A DNA stretch of 64,000 nucleotides from positions 434,001 through 498,000 of the forward strand of contig NZ_CP093384.1 of the NCBI RefSeq assembly GCF_022655055.1. The letters run 5' to 3'. Under the pieces are notes generated by a model that saw only the letters and a program-made list of their open reading frames with translations, was not told the DNA's origin and searched no databases. Positions 18,280-28,121 of the stretch are shown here, in pieces (position 1 is the stretch's first letter; every line of letters starts with the position of its first letter). The position numbers and the translations under genes were made by a program. The stretch is from Vagococcus sp. CY52-2 (GTDB taxonomy: Bacteria > Bacillota > Bacilli > Lactobacillales > Vagococcaceae).

Positions 18280-20004
18280 ATGAATACTAAAACCTGGTTA
18301 TGGGTATTACTTTTTGTAATTATCCTAGCAGTAGCTGCCTACCTAGTTGCGTTCTTTATGAAGCGCAGAAATCAAGATAAATTGGAGGAATTAGAAAAAC
18401 GTAAAATTGCGTTATTCGACCTGCCAGTGATTGAAGAAGTGGACGAAGTAAAGAAAATGCACTTAGTAGGACAAAGCCAAAACACATTTAGGGAATGGAA
18501 CCAAAAATGGATTGATATATCTACCATATCTTTTGCTGAGCTAGAAAGCCTAATTTTTGAAATTGAAAACTTAAATGAGACCTATCGATTAATGAAGGTT
18601 AAAGAAGCCATTGTAGAAGCTAATGACATGTTGACTGGCATGGAAAAAGAAGTTGAAGAAATCCGTCAGGGCTTGAAAGAATTACGTGGAAGTGAAGAAC
18701 GTAACTCCGAAGCTGTTCAAAAAGCTTTAGATGCATATGAGTCAATTAGTAATACAGTGTCTGAAAATCCTGAAAAATATGGTGTCTCTTATAGTGAACT
18801 TGAAAAACAAATTCAAAATGTTGAACGCGATTTTACTCAATTTGTTGCATTAAATACAGCTGGTGATCCAATGGAAGCACGTACTGTATTAGAAAACGCT
18901 GAAAAGAGAACATACGAAATCCAAAAAATTGTCGAGCAAATTCCACCTTTAGTCGAAACACTAACAAATGTGTTTCCAAAGCAACTAAAGGAAATAAAAG
19001 AAGGCTACGAAACATTGAAGAAAGATCACTATGTATTTGAAAATGACGTAGTGGCTGTTAATGTTGAAAAACTAGAAACAAAAGTTGACTCAACATTATC
19101 TAATTTAGAAAAATTAGAAATTGAAAATGTTTCAAAATTAAATACTGAAATTGCTAAAGAAATTGATCATTTGTATGACATCATGGAAAAAGAAATTTCT
19201 TCAAGAGTTTATGTTAATGACAATAAAGCAAAATTAACAAGCCTATTGGAACATGCCGATAAAAACAATCATTTATTAATGATTGAACTAGATCATGTCT
19301 CTCAAAGTTATATTTTAAATAACAATGAATTGGGAAGCGTCAGAGGTTTCCAAGCTCAGATGGAAGAAATACAAAAAGAATTTGACGAAACTGAAGAACA
19401 AATGAAAAATAAAGAAGCGATTTTCTCACAAGTTGCTTCTTTTTACCGCGAGAGTCTAGCCCAATTGAAAGACATTGAAAACGGGCAAGTTGAGATAAGT
19501 CGTTCTATTAAGGATTTTGCTCCTAGAGAACGTGAAACTATCCAAAAAATTGATGACTATGAATTAGAATTGCGTATGTTAAAACGTTATGTTGAAAAAC
19601 AACGCTTACCTGGAATACCAAGCAGTTACTTGGAATTTTTCTTTGTAACTGGAGAACGAATTGAAGAACTAAGCCAAGAGCTTAATAAAATTAGAATAGA
19701 TATGAATCATATCGATCGCTTAGTTGGTGTATGTGATGAGGACATGCGCACGCTTCGTGAAAAAACGAATGAGTTGATTGATAGTGCCGCTTTAACAGAG
19801 CAAATGATTCAGTACGCTAACCGTTTCCGTTTCTCTCATCCAGATATAAAACACGCAATTGATCGCAGTTTGAGTTTATTCTCAAGAGAGCATCAATACA
19901 AAGATGCTTTAGATGTTATTTCTGAAGCGATTGAACGAATCGAACCAGGAGCAACAGAACGTATTAGAAAATATTATTTTGATAATAAAGAGACAACAGT
20001 CTAA
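18280..20004 (+). CDS. ezrA: EzrA, septation ring formation regulator
   Basis: A 574-residue protein, the normal EzrA size. A single N-terminal membrane helix (about 5-25) with few residues outside is followed by a basic patch and then long antiparallel coiled-coil (spectrin-like) repeats in the cytoplasm. EzrA restrains FtsZ ring assembly and links division with peptidoglycan synthesis in Firmicutes. GGAGGAAA 5 bp before ATG 18280 fixes the start. It precedes the cysteine desulfurase and thiI genes, an order also common in streptococci and enterococci. Confidence 0.95.
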   Translation: MNTKTWLWVLLFVIILAVAAYLVAFFMKRRNQDKLEELEKRKIALFDLPVIEEVDEVKKMHLVGQSQNTFREWNQKWIDISTISFAELESLIFEIENLNETYRLMKVKEAIVEANDMLTGMEKEVEEIRQGLKELRGSEERNSEAVQKALDAYESISNTVSENPEKYGVSYSELEKQIQNVERDFTQFVALNTAGDPMEARTVLENAEKRTYEIQKIVEQIPPLVETLTNVFPKQLKEIKEGYETLKKDHYVFENDVVAVNVEKLETKVDSTLSNLEKLEIENVSKLNTEIAKEIDHLYDIMEKEISSRVYVNDNKAKLTSLLEHADKNNHLLMIELDHVSQSYILNNNELGSVRGFQAQMEEIQKEFDETEEQMKNKEAIFSQVASFYRESLAQLKDIENGQVEISRSIKDFAPRERETIQKIDDYELELRMLKRYVEKQRLPGIPSSYLEFFFVTGERIEELSQELNKIRIDMNHIDRLVGVCDEDMRTLREKTNELIDSAALTEQMIQYANRFRFSHPDIKHAIDRSLSLFSREHQYKDALDVISEAIERIEPGATERIRKYYFDNKETTV

Positions 20005-20013
20005 GAAAAAAGT

Positions 20014-20050
20014 CCAAGAAAGCCAAACGTGTTTTCTTGGTTTTTTATTT
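20014..20050 (+). terminator. Terminator after ezrA
   Basis: CCAAGAAA (20014-20021) pairs with TTTCTTGG (20033-20040), followed by TTTTTTATTTT. Confidence 0.85.
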
Positions 20051-20125
20051 TGTCATCAGAGAAAGTTGATGATTTAATAGTAGCGCGTTATAATGGGTAA
20101 GGAATTTTTAAGAAAGAGTGACGAT

Positions 20126-21277
20126 ATGATATATTTTGATAATAGTGCCACAACCATGATTCATCCGCAAGTGTTAGATACCTATAATAAAGTCAGTCAA
20201 CGTTTTATGGGAAATCCTTCAAGCTTACACCGTTTAGGTCAACAATCATCTGTGTTATTAGAAAAATCACGTGTTCAAATAGCAGATATATTAGGGGTAG
20301 AGTCTTCTGAAATCTTTTTTACCAGTGGTGGGACAGAAGGAAATAATTGGGTTATAAAGGGGACAGCGATAGAAAAACGCTCTTTTGGTAATCATATTAT
20401 CGTGTCGAGTGTGGAGCATCCATCTGTTTCTAATACAGCGAAACAATTAGAAGAACTTGGGTTTAAAGTCTCTTTTTGTCCCGTTGATAGAAATGGCATG
20501 ATTGATTGTCATGACTTAGAACAATTAATTACTGAAGAGACAATTTTAGTATCAACTGTTGCAGTAAATAGTGAAGTAGGAATGGTTCAACGGATTAAAG
20601 AGATTAGTACATTATTGGAAAACTATCCATCGATTCATTATCATGTTGATGCAGTCCAAGCCATCACTAAGTTGTCTGTTGATAAATTTTTAACCCCTCG
20701 TGTAGATTTCATGACGTGTTCTGCTCACAAATTTCAAGGGCCAAGAGGAATTGGATTTGTTTATTGGCGAAGTGGAGCAAAATTATCTCCTTTATTGACT
20801 GGTGGGGGACAAGAACATAATAAGCGCAGTGGGACAGAAAATACACCAGCGATTGTTGCGATGGCAAAAGCAATGCGTATTGCAACAGATGATCAAGAGA
20901 TGAAAGAACAAAAAATGCGCCATCTAAAGAATGCCTTAGCAGCAGGATTACAACAGTACGAACATGTGACAATTTTTTCTTCATTAGATGATGACTCATC
21001 AGCCCCTCATATTTTAACATTCGGGTTAAAAAAAGTCCGCGGCGAAGTATTAGTTCACGCATTTGAAGACAAAGATATTTATATTTCGACAACGAGTGCC
21101 TGTTCAAGTCGTCAAAAAACAGATAGTAGTACACTTCATGCAATGGGAGTGACTCATCGTTTTGCTGAAACAGCCGTTCGTATCAGTTTAAATCATCAGA
21201 ATACCATAGCAGAAGTAGAGCAATTTTTAGTTATTTTTAATCAATTGTATAACAAATTTTCGAAAATTTATTCGTAA
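20126..21277 (+). CDS. Cysteine desulfurase, NifS/IscS-like (partner of ThiI)
   Basis: A 383-residue PLP enzyme that takes sulfur from cysteine. Visible are FDNSATT at the N terminus, TSGGTEGNN, the Asp-Ala-Gln of HVDAVQ, the PLP lysine in [11 protein letters not shown], and the persulfide cysteine in TSACSSR. The protein begins at ATG 20126 (MIYFDNSAT), the usual start of the family; an in-frame upstream ATG at 20093 lacks an RBS. The gene is 13 bp before thiI, so it most likely provides sulfur for 4-thiouridine in tRNA and perhaps thiamin, like B. subtilis NifZ. Confidence 0.92.
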   Translation: MIYFDNSATTMIHPQVLDTYNKVSQRFMGNPSSLHRLGQQSSVLLEKSRVQIADILGVESSEIFFTSGGTEGNNWVIKGTAIEKRSFGNHIIVSSVEHPSVSNTAKQLEELGFKVSFCPVDRNGMIDCHDLEQLITEETILVSTVAVNSEVGMVQRIKEISTLLENYPSIHYHVDAVQAITKLSVDKFLTPRVDFMTCSAHKFQGPRGIGFVYWRSGAKLSPLLTGGGQEHNKRSGTENTPAIVAMAKAMRIATDDQEMKEQKMRHLKNALAAGLQQYEHVTIFSSLDDDSSAPHILTFGLKKVRGEVLVHAFEDKDIYISTTSACSSRQKTDSSTLHAMGVTHRFAETAVRISLNHQNTIAEVEQFLVIFNQLYNKFSKIYS

Positions 21278-21290
21278 GAGGAGCCCCAAA

Positions 21291-22508
21291 ATGAAAGCAA
21301 CAGAAATTATGATTCGCTATGGCGAGTTATCAACAAAAGGAAAAAACAGACGCATTTTTATTAACCGATTAGCTTATAATGTGAAACAAAGTTTGCATGC
21401 TTACCCAAATGTAAAAGTAAGAGCAGACAGAGACAGGATGCATTTGATTTTAAATGGTGAAGATGATCGATTGGTTATGGAACAATTAAAACCTATTTTT
21501 GGTATTCAAAGTTTTTCACCAGTCGTTCGGATAGAAAAAGACACTAAGTTAATTTGTCAAACAGCAGTCGAGATGGTAAAGGATATTTGGAAACCAGGCA
21601 AAACCTTTAAAGTACAAAGCAGACGCTCAGATAAAGAATTTATTTGGGATAGTAAAGATATTAATAAAGAAGTAGGAGCTGCTATTTTTCATGGCATAGA
21701 AGGCATTGAAGTGAAAATGATTCAGCCAGATATTCGTATGGAAGTAGAAGTTCGTAATGAAGCGGCTTATTTATCTTGTGAAACGATTTATGGCGCTGCC
21801 GGGTTACCAGTTGGCTCAAGTGGTAAAGGTATGTTGATGCTATCAGGGGGGATTGACTCACCCGTTGCTGGATATTTGGCAATGAAACGTGGGGTAGAAA
21901 TAGAGGCAGTCCATTTTTATAGTCCTCCATATACAAGTGAGCAATCATTAAATAAAGCCAAAGATTTAGCCGTTAAATTAACGCCATATGTCGGTCAAAT
22001 ACAATTTATTACAGTCCCATTTACGGAAATTCAAGAAGAAATTAAACGAGGGATTCCACAAGGGTATTGGATGACAGTGACAAGACGTTTTATGTTACGC
22101 TTGACGGATAAAATCAGAGAAAGACGTCAAGGATTAGCGATTGTCAATGGAGAATCACTGGGTCAAGTCGCCTCACAAACGATGCATAGTATGTTAGCGA
22201 TAAACGATGTGACCACAACCCCAATCATTCGTCCGGTTATTACGATGGATAAATCAGAAATCATTGAAATAGCAGAAAAAATTGATACATTTACTCTAGC
22301 GACACAACCATTTGAAGACTGTTGCACAATTTTTGCTCCACCAGAACCAAAAACAAAACCAAAGGTAGACAAAGTTCGAAAATATGAAGAACGATTGGAT
22401 ATTGACGGATTAGTTGAAAGAGCCTTAGAGGGAATTGTCAGTGAAGAAATTAAATCAAGCGACACCTTCTTACAAACTAGTACACAAGAGATGGATGATT
22501 TATTTTAA
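21291..22508 (+). CDS. thiI: ThiI, tRNA uracil 4-sulfurtransferase
   Basis: A 405-residue enzyme with an N-terminal ferredoxin-like plus THUMP domain (about 1-165) and a PP-loop ATPase domain whose [10 protein letters not shown] motif (about 184-193) binds ATP. It adenylates U8 of tRNA and receives sulfur from the desulfurase encoded just upstream. It has no C-terminal rhodanese domain, the usual form in Firmicutes, where the desulfurase passes sulfur directly. RBS AGGAG. Confidence 0.95.
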   Translation: MKATEIMIRYGELSTKGKNRRIFINRLAYNVKQSLHAYPNVKVRADRDRMHLILNGEDDRLVMEQLKPIFGIQSFSPVVRIEKDTKLICQTAVEMVKDIWKPGKTFKVQSRRSDKEFIWDSKDINKEVGAAIFHGIEGIEVKMIQPDIRMEVEVRNEAAYLSCETIYGAAGLPVGSSGKGMLMLSGGIDSPVAGYLAMKRGVEIEAVHFYSPPYTSEQSLNKAKDLAVKLTPYVGQIQFITVPFTEIQEEIKRGIPQGYWMTVTRRFMLRLTDKIRERRQGLAIVNGESLGQVASQTMHSMLAINDVTTTPIIRPVITMDKSEIIEIAEKIDTFTLATQPFEDCCTIFAPPEPKTKPKVDKVRKYEERLDIDGLVERALEGIVSEEIKSSDTFLQTSTQEMDDLF

Positions 22509-22510
22509 AA

Positions 22511-22548
22511 AACAAAAAAGAAGTGGATAAGTCCACTTCTTTTTTGTT
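22511..22548. terminator. Bidirectional terminator between thiI and the M29 aminopeptidase
   Basis: A perfect 17-bp inverted repeat (22511-22527 with 22532-22548), flanked by T-rich sequence in both directions. Its edge overlaps the stop codon of the minus-strand gene. Confidence 0.9.
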
Positions 22549-23785
22549 ATGCCCATTCGCCGTTTCTAAAAATAGGAACACGTGAGCCATCTTTTTTGAT
22601 ACCATCAATATTCATTTTATTTGAACCAACCATAAAGTCAACATGAGTTTGGCTACGATTTAATCCTGCTTCTTCCAATTCATCTTCAGTCATTTCAGTA
22701 CCACCTTCAATATTGAAAGCATAAGCACTGCCTAAAGCCAAATGGTTTGAAGCATTCTCGTCAAATAATGTGTTAAAGAATGTAATACCTGATTGAGAAA
22801 TTGGAGAGCTATCAGGTACAAGAGCGACTTCACCTAAGCTTTTAGCCCCTTCATCTGTTTCTAGTAATTTTTTCAAAACATCTTCGCCTTTTTCAGCTGT
22901 CACATCAACAACTTTTCCATTTTTAAAAGTAAAGACCATATTTTCAATTGTATTTCCCGCATAACTTAATGGTTTGGTGCTTGAAACAACGCCATCAATT
23001 CGACGACGATCAGGTGCAGTAAATACTTCTTCAGTAGGCATATTCGCCATGAAACGTTCGCCACGTGCATTTTTACTACCGGCACCTTCCCAATGATGAT
23101 GTTCAGGAAGACCAATCACTAAGTCAGTTCCTGGAGCAGTGTAATGTAGGGCATCAAATTGTTGAGCATTTAATTCAGCTGCTTTTGTTTCCAACGTTTT
23201 ATCATGTTTATGCCAAGCGTCAATTGGATCTGCTTCATACATGCGACATGCTTTGAAAATAGCGTCCCATAAAGCATCAACTTGTTCTTCGTTAGAAGAC
23301 AACTCTGGGAACACTTTTTTAGCCCAGTCACTACCAGCGGCTGCAACAACGGTCCAACTTAATTTATTTGCTTGAGTCGCTTGTCTGAGCGGCATCATTG
23401 CTTTTCCGTTAACGGATTGGAAAGTAGCTAAACGTTCTCCATCTACACCAGAGAACGCGTCAGGATTTTGAGAAACCACACTAATGCGACTTGCCCCTTT
23501 TTCTACCCAGTCATTGGCTTCTTTTATCTTATAATCAGGGACAGTTGAAATAACGTCATCATCAGCGTGTAAGAAAAATTCTCTGTTGATTGTGTCATCT
23601 GACCATTGCACAACAACTTGTTTAGCCCCTAATTTATAGGCTTCTTTTACAATATAACGAGCTAGTGGTGCTTGCTCTACTTGTATATTTAATACCACTG
23701 TGTGTGAATCAGAAACATTTACTCCCACTTTAGTGATTAATTCGGCATATTTTTGTAATAAATGATCAAAATTAGTTAAAACCAT
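22547..23785 (-). CDS. pepS: M29 family aminopeptidase (PepS/AmpS)
   Basis: A 412-residue metallopeptidase of the thermophilic aminopeptidase family. The region with VIGLPEHHHWEGAG, NMPTEEVFTAPD, EGGTEMTEDELEEAG and the C-terminal NRSQTHVDFMVGS is characteristic and holds the Glu/His/Asp ligands for the two metals. It releases N-terminal residues from peptides in the cytoplasm. TTGGAGGATG precedes ATG at 23785; a longer in-frame start (23857) would extend into the promoter. Single gene between a strong terminator and its own promoter. Confidence 0.92.
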   Translation of the reverse strand: MVLTNFDHLLQKYAELITKVGVNVSDSHTVVLNIQVEQAPLARYIVKEAYKLGAKQVVVQWSDDTINREFFLHADDDVISTVPDYKIKEANDWVEKGASRISVVSQNPDAFSGVDGERLATFQSVNGKAMMPLRQATQANKLSWTVVAAAGSDWAKKVFPELSSNEEQVDALWDAIFKACRMYEADPIDAWHKHDKTLETKAAELNAQQFDALHYTAPGTDLVIGLPEHHHWEGAGSKNARGERFMANMPTEEVFTAPDRRRIDGVVSSTKPLSYAGNTIENMVFTFKNGKVVDVTAEKGEDVLKKLLETDEGAKSLGEVALVPDSSPISQSGITFFNTLFDENASNHLALGSAYAFNIEGGTEMTEDELEEAGLNRSQTHVDFMVGSNKMNIDGIKKDGSRVPIFRNGEWA

Positions 23786-23816
23786 ACTATCATCCTCCAA
23801 GTAAATTATTAGTATT

Positions 23817-23845
23817 ATCTTAGCATAGGATGAGTGTTGTAACAA
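23817..23845 (-). promoter_or_regulatory. Promoter of the M29 aminopeptidase gene
   Basis: On the minus strand TTGTTA, 17-bp spacer ending in TGC, then TAAGAT. Confidence 0.6.
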
Positions 23846-23947
23846 ATTTAAAATCAATTCTTGTTTAAAAATAAAAACATAGTCAAAAATTAATTGTTAA
23901 AAGATGCTTTTTTGTATCAAAAAAGCCATGTTTTTTTATAGATTAAC

Positions 23948-23975
23948 TTGTTGGATAATAAATTCATGTTATAAT
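23948..23975 (+). promoter_or_regulatory. Promoter of the TetR-type gene
   Basis: TTGTTG (23948-23953), 16-bp spacer, TGT plus TATAAT (23970-23975), an extended -10. A second TTGACA at 24000 has no well-spaced -10. Confidence 0.55.
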
Positions 23976-24010
23976 AAAATTAAATTAAATAACTTTAGTT
24001 TGACACGTAT

Positions 24011-24038
24011 TGTTCGTATTATAAACATATTAAGAACA
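24011..24038. promoter_or_regulatory. Palindromic operator candidate before tetR-type gene
   Basis: A 28-bp near-palindrome: TGTTCgTAtTAT, 4-bp centre, ATAtTAaGAACA, with 10 of 12 positions symmetric. It lies between the promoter and the GTG start, in the place where a TetR-family repressor often binds its own gene. Confidence 0.55.
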
Positions 24039-24052
24039 AAGGAGAGATTTTT

Positions 24053-24622
24053 GTGGCAAGGAAGAAAACAATTACACGAGAACATATTTTATCAGCTGTA
24101 TATGAAGTGATTTCAACTGAAGGTTTCAGTGGATTTACAGCAAGAAATATAGCAAATAAAATGAAGACATCCACACAACCTATCTATTTAGAATTTAAAA
24201 ACATGGATGAGTTACGAACTGTTTTTATTGATAGAGTAACATCAGACATTAGATCAGAAGTATACGATCGCCGATTTACAGGTGATTGCATTGTTGATTT
24301 ATCGATCAATTATGTTAAATTTGCTTCAGATCATAGCGTCCTTTTTAAGTCATTATTTGTGGATGAACATGAGTGTGGTAACCAATTAAACGAGTTTACC
24401 CATGATTTATTTAATGAAAAAGTAGCGAGTGATGAAAAATATAGTAAATTAAGCCATACAGTAAAAGAAGCTATTTTTATAAATTGCTGGGTTATGAGTG
24501 TTGGGTTAGCTTCTCTTGCAGCGTCGAAACGAGCTAAACCAAAAAACGAAGAAATTGAAAAGATAATAAAAAACCTGATTGATTTATCGATGAAACACCC
24601 AGATGTAGCCTTAACAAGATAA
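24053..24622 (+). CDS. TetR/AcrR family transcriptional regulator
   Basis: A 189-residue regulator with an N-terminal TetR helix-turn-helix (about 8-52; ITREHILSAVYEVISTEGF, then FTARNIANKM) and an all-helical ligand/dimer domain. GTG start with AAAGGAGA 8 bp upstream. No efflux pump or enzyme is in the same operon: a bidirectional terminator follows, so the target besides its own promoter is not evident. The divergent neighbour is the M29 aminopeptidase. Confidence 0.88.
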   Translation: MARKKTITREHILSAVYEVISTEGFSGFTARNIANKMKTSTQPIYLEFKNMDELRTVFIDRVTSDIRSEVYDRRFTGDCIVDLSINYVKFASDHSVLFKSLFVDEHECGNQLNEFTHDLFNEKVASDEKYSKLSHTVKEAIFINCWVMSVGLASLAASKRAKPKNEEIEKIIKNLIDLSMKHPDVALTR

Positions 24623-24623
24623 A

Positions 24624-24651
24624 AAAACAGGAAAATTAATTTTCCTGTTTT
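24624..24651. terminator. Bidirectional terminator
   Basis: A perfect palindrome AAAACAGGAAAATT/AATTTTCCTGTTTT between the convergent TetR-type and flavodoxin genes. Confidence 0.88.
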
Positions 24652-24653
24652 AC

Positions 24654-25100
24654 TTAATTATTTAATTGTTGCACTAAAGAATCAGCAAAGGCTTCAAGTG
24701 CAACAATATCATCTTCTTCGGCAGCTAAGTCAACTTTAACTGACTCAGCGCCTTTTTTTGCGCCTGTTGATTGGAAGGCTTTATCAAATTGGTCTACAAC
24801 TTGACAAAAACACGGATAAAAAGTATCACCCGAGCCAACGACTCCATATAATTTACCTGTTAAATCTAATTCTAAAAGGTCGTCATAAAAATCAGCAATT
24901 TCATCTGGAACAAGTAAGTCATCATAAGTATAACTCCCAACAATGCAAATATCAGCATCAAGAAAGTCATCCGCATCAACTTGTGTACATTCATTAATTT
25001 CAACATCAATGCCTTTATCCTCTAATCGCTCAGCAACAATATCAGCAATTTCTTCGGTATTTCCGGTAAGACTAGCATAAACAATTTTAGCAACAGCCAT
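24654..25100 (-). CDS. Flavodoxin
   Basis: A 148-residue FMN electron carrier. The phosphate loop ASLTGNTEEIA (about 9-19) and the flavin-flanking segments SYTYDD (about 57-62) and VVGSGDTFYPCFCQVVD (about 92-108) are typical of short-chain flavodoxins. It is acidic and cytoplasmic. AAGAGGAAA serves as RBS. Stands alone with its own promoter; the redox partner is not visible here. Confidence 0.92.
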   Translation of the reverse strand: MAVAKIVYASLTGNTEEIADIVAERLEDKGIDVEINECTQVDADDFLDADICIVGSYTYDDLLVPDEIADFYDDLLELDLTGKLYGVVGSGDTFYPCFCQVVDQFDKAFQSTGAKKGAESVKVDLAAEEDDIVALEAFADSLVQQLNN

Positions 25101-25136
25101 GATTTTCCTCTTTCCTATGATTCATCATCTAAGAAA

Positions 25137-25164
25137 ATTATAACAAATAAATGATAGTTTTCAA
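25137..25164 (-). promoter_or_regulatory. Flavodoxin promoter
   Basis: Minus strand: TTGAAA, 16-bp spacer ending TGT, TATAAT. One of the best sigma-A matches in the window. Confidence 0.75.
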
Positions 25165-25185
25165 TAGATTTATCTGTTGCGAGTT

Positions 25186-25214
25186 TTGTCGAACGGGTGT
25201 GTTTATGCTAGAAT
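25186..25214 (+). promoter_or_regulatory. map promoter
   Basis: TTGTCG, 17-bp spacer ending TGC, TAGAAT. It is divergent from the flavodoxin promoter, with 21 bp between the two -35 boxes. Confidence 0.7.
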
Positions 25215-25249
25215 AAGAAAGCAAAGAATGAAAGGGAGCGAAAATAAAT

Positions 25250-26002
25250 ATGATTACATTAAAATCAGCAAGAGAGATAGATGAAATGGAAAAGTCTGGT
25301 CAGTTATTAGCTAGTGTCCATGAAGCACTAAGAGATTTCATTAAACCAGGTGTAACAAGCTGGGACATTGAAGTATTTGTCAGAAATATGATTGAAGAAA
25401 ATGGTGGAATTGCAGCTCAAATCGGATACGAAGGCTATGAGTATGCAACTTGTTGCAGTATCAATGATGAAATTTGTCATGGATTCCCTAGAAAAACCCC
25501 ATTAAAAGACGGTGATTTAATTAAAGTAGACATGTGTATTGATTTAAAAGGAGCGATGTCTGACTCTTGTTGGGCATATGTTGTCGGTAAATCAACACCT
25601 GAAATTGATAACTTAATGGAAGTTACTAAAAAAGCTTTGTATTTAGGGATTGAACAAGCAAAAGTCGGCAATCGTATAGGAGATATTGGTCACGCCATTC
25701 AAACGTATGTTGAAGGTGAAAACCTGTCTGTAGTACGAGATTTCATAGGACATGGTATAGGACCAACAATACATGAAGCGCCATCTGTCCCTCATTATGG
25801 TCAAGCAGGAAAAGGGTTACGTTTAAAAGAAGGTATGGTTATTACAATAGAGCCAATGGTTAATACGGGAACTTGGCAAATGAAGATGGATAATAATGGA
25901 TGGACTGCAAGAACGAAAGACGGTGGACTTAGCTGTCAATACGAGCACACAATTGCTATTACAGCAGACGGTCCAAAAATTTTAACACTACAAGACGAAT
26001 AG
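25250..26002 (+). CDS. map: Methionine aminopeptidase, type I
   Basis: A 250-residue metalloprotease that removes the initiator Met from nascent proteins. Metal ligands are seen in IKVDMCIDLKGAMSDSC (two Asp), GHGIGPTIHEAPSVP (His), IEPMV (Glu) and QYEHTIAIT (Glu), and CCSINDEICHGFP carries the conserved substrate-side His. Full length for type Ia. AAAGGGAG precedes the ATG. The YihY-type gene follows after 14 bp. Confidence 0.95.
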   Translation: MITLKSAREIDEMEKSGQLLASVHEALRDFIKPGVTSWDIEVFVRNMIEENGGIAAQIGYEGYEYATCCSINDEICHGFPRKTPLKDGDLIKVDMCIDLKGAMSDSCWAYVVGKSTPEIDNLMEVTKKALYLGIEQAKVGNRIGDIGHAIQTYVEGENLSVVRDFIGHGIGPTIHEAPSVPHYGQAGKGLRLKEGMVITIEPMVNTGTWQMKMDNNGWTARTKDGGLSCQYEHTIAITADGPKILTLQDE

Positions 26003-26016
26003 GAGCGTTGCACGGA

Positions 26017-26955
26017 ATGGGAAAAATAAAAGAAAAGAAAGATTGGCGATCGTTTGTTAAGGATTTTATGGCGACGTTAAAACAAGCCGATGTTACAATC
26101 TATTCCATTGTTGTAACATATTACATGTTATTATCATTTTTCCCACTCTTCATTGTGATTGGTAATATATTGCCCTATTTAAAAATCGATGAGGCCACAA
26201 TTTATCCTTATATTAGAGAGTTGTTACCACCAGATATCTATCGTCTTTTAAAAGATACGATAGAAGATTTGTTGACTAAGAGTAATGGTGGTTTACTTTC
26301 TATTTCTGCGGTAGGAACATTTTGGGCGATTAGTAAAGGTATTAATGGGATTCGTATTAGTTTAGATAAAGCATATGGTGTATCTAAGCAAAAAACGCAA
26401 ATTATTAGGCGGTTATTATCATTTTTTATGGTATTTTTATTGATGTTAGCTCTATTAGTTTTAATGTTTATAATGGGGTTTGGGCAGGTAATATTGGAGC
26501 ACCTTCTTCCGATATTAGGGTTACCAGATAACATATTATCAACATTTCAAACACTGAGATGGCCAGTAACCATCTCTGTCTTATTTGTTGTTATGACGTG
26601 TCTTTATTATTTTTTACCGAGTGCGAAAATACATTTTAAGACCATTTTATTTGGTGCAGTATTTACAACTATTACTTGGATGATAGTGACCCAAGCTTTT
26701 AGTTTATATGTGATACATTTCTCAGGTAAAATATCCAGCTATGGTATTATTGGAGGATTTATCCTTTTTATGTTTTGGCTAAATATTGCTGCTTCGATTA
26801 TTATTATTGGTGGTGTGATCAATGTTACCGTCGAAAGATTTCTCTATGGACCAATTAACGTAAAAGAAAGTGTTGTTGGAAATTACGTAGAAAGTACGAT
26901 GCAACGAGTAAAAGAAAAAAGAGAAGAAAAAAAGAAAGAAAACTCAGTTAGTTAA
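26017..26955 (+). CDS. YihY/UPF0761 family membrane protein
   Basis: A 312-residue protein with about six membrane helices and the YihY features YSIVVTYYMLLSFFPLF and GTFWAISKGINGIRISLDKAYG. These proteins were once called RNase BN, a label since withdrawn for this family. The function is unknown. AGGAG at 26001-26005 fits ATG 26017 better than the TTG at 26008. The C terminus is a highly charged Lys/Glu tail. Downstream of map with little gap, so probably co-transcribed. Confidence 0.88.
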   Translation: MGKIKEKKDWRSFVKDFMATLKQADVTIYSIVVTYYMLLSFFPLFIVIGNILPYLKIDEATIYPYIRELLPPDIYRLLKDTIEDLLTKSNGGLLSISAVGTFWAISKGINGIRISLDKAYGVSKQKTQIIRRLLSFFMVFLLMLALLVLMFIMGFGQVILEHLLPILGLPDNILSTFQTLRWPVTISVLFVVMTCLYYFLPSAKIHFKTILFGAVFTTITWMIVTQAFSLYVIHFSGKISSYGIIGGFILFMFWLNIAASIIIIGGVINVTVERFLYGPINVKESVVGNYVESTMQRVKEKREEKKKENSVS

Positions 26956-26982
26956 TTGAGTTACTCTTTCTTTTTTTTTCGG
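26936..26982. terminator. Bidirectional terminator between the YihY-type gene and tagO
   Basis: AACTCA (26941-26946) pairs with TGAGTT (26957-26962), extended by GAAAG/CTTTC-type outer pairing, then a run of nine T. It overlaps the stop codons of both convergent genes. Confidence 0.7.
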
Positions 26983-28091
26983 TCTAACAACTTTTTTTGA
27001 CGATAAGCTTTGTTTCCAATAAACTTGAGTACATGTAATAAGGGTTGCCTGTTCTCTCCGCTTAGTTCAATTAATTCAATAAATAATTGTAAACCAAGAA
27101 GAGACGCAATCGTCAAGAAAATAGTTCCCCATGTATTGGTAAACAAGTATAGAAATGAAATAAGTGAAAAAATAAGAGACATGCAATAAATCATCACAAC
27201 AGCTCCCCTGTGTGTAAATCCCAATGAGATGAGTCGGTGATGCAAATGCATCTTATCAGCTGATGAAATAGGTTTTTTATTCAATAATCGTCTAATCATG
27301 GCAAATACAGTATCTGTCAAGGGAACGCCTAATATAATTAGTGGCGTAATCAATGAAATGAATGTTGCATTTTTAAGACCTTGTAGTGATAATAAAGAAA
27401 TTAAAAAACCTAAAAATAAAGCTCCGGTATCTCCAAGGTATAACGTTGCCGGATAAAAATTGAAAGGGAAAAATCCTAGCGTGCTCATTAGCAAAATAAA
27501 AATGCTAAGTGGGACAACAATGTGTACAGCTCCAGTTGATGCTCCAATATAACCAATAATTCCAATGGTAGTTAAAGCGATGATGGAAACCCCTGATGCT
27601 AAACCATCTAACCCATCAATTAAATTAATTGCATTGGTTAATCCTGCAATCCACAAAATGGTAATTGGGTAACTCAGCCAACCAAAATGTATGGTTCCAA
27701 TATATGGCAAGGTGATAGAGTGCATAATAATGTCAAAGACAAAACAAACATATAATGCCGCTAAAAGAATCCCAATCATTTTTTGTTTAGGTGATATCTC
27801 GAAAATATCATCAATTAAGCCAGTGACCACAATAATTCCAGAAGGAATAATTAGATGTAGAGCATAGCTTGTTGGAATAATATCATTAAACAAAAATAAA
27901 ATGGATAAAGAAAAAGAGATAAAAATAGCTAACCCACCTGCAGTTGGCATAGGTTCTGTATTGATTCGTCTTTTATTAGGTTGGTCAACAGCACCAATAA
28001 TAAAGGCTAAATTTCGAATTAAAGGCGTTATAAGGAAAGCAAAGAGCATCGTTAAAAATAAACGAAATGATATCTCTAATATGAAGTTCAT
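26961..28091 (-). CDS. tagO: Undecaprenyl-phosphate GlcNAc-1-phosphate transferase (TagO/WecA)
   Basis: A 376-residue multi-spanning membrane enzyme. Motifs: PTAGGLAIF, the magnesium-binding LIDDIFE, the catalytic NLIDGLDGLA, and MHLHHRL in the last cytoplasmic loop. It transfers GlcNAc-1-P from UDP-GlcNAc to undecaprenyl phosphate, the first step of wall teichoic acid synthesis. The neighbouring tagH, tagB, tagA and tagG genes fit this role. It is divergent from the LCP ligase gene. Confidence 0.93.
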   Translation of the reverse strand: MNFILEISFRLFLTMLFAFLITPLIRNLAFIIGAVDQPNKRRINTEPMPTAGGLAIFISFSLSILFLFNDIIPTSYALHLIIPSGIIVVTGLIDDIFEISPKQKMIGILLAALYVCFVFDIIMHSITLPYIGTIHFGWLSYPITILWIAGLTNAINLIDGLDGLASGVSIIALTTIGIIGYIGASTGAVHIVVPLSIFILLMSTLGFFPFNFYPATLYLGDTGALFLGFLISLLSLQGLKNATFISLITPLIILGVPLTDTVFAMIRRLLNKKPISSADKMHLHHRLISLGFTHRGAVVMIYCMSLIFSLISFLYLFTNTWGTIFLTIASLLGLQLFIELIELSGENRQPLLHVLKFIGNKAYRQKKLLDRKKKKE

Positions 28092-28121
28092 TCTCTTACC
28101 TACTTTCAGAATTCAAACTAT

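Noticed and set aside
23904-24110. 68-codon plus-strand frame upstream of the TetR-type gene
   Set aside because: It overlaps the promoter, the operator and the start of the regulator gene, has no RBS, and a skewed composition.
26017-26955. Annotation as ribonuclease BN
   Set aside because: The protein is a multi-spanning YihY/UPF0761 member without any metallo-beta-lactamase motif; the RNase BN label is obsolete for this family.
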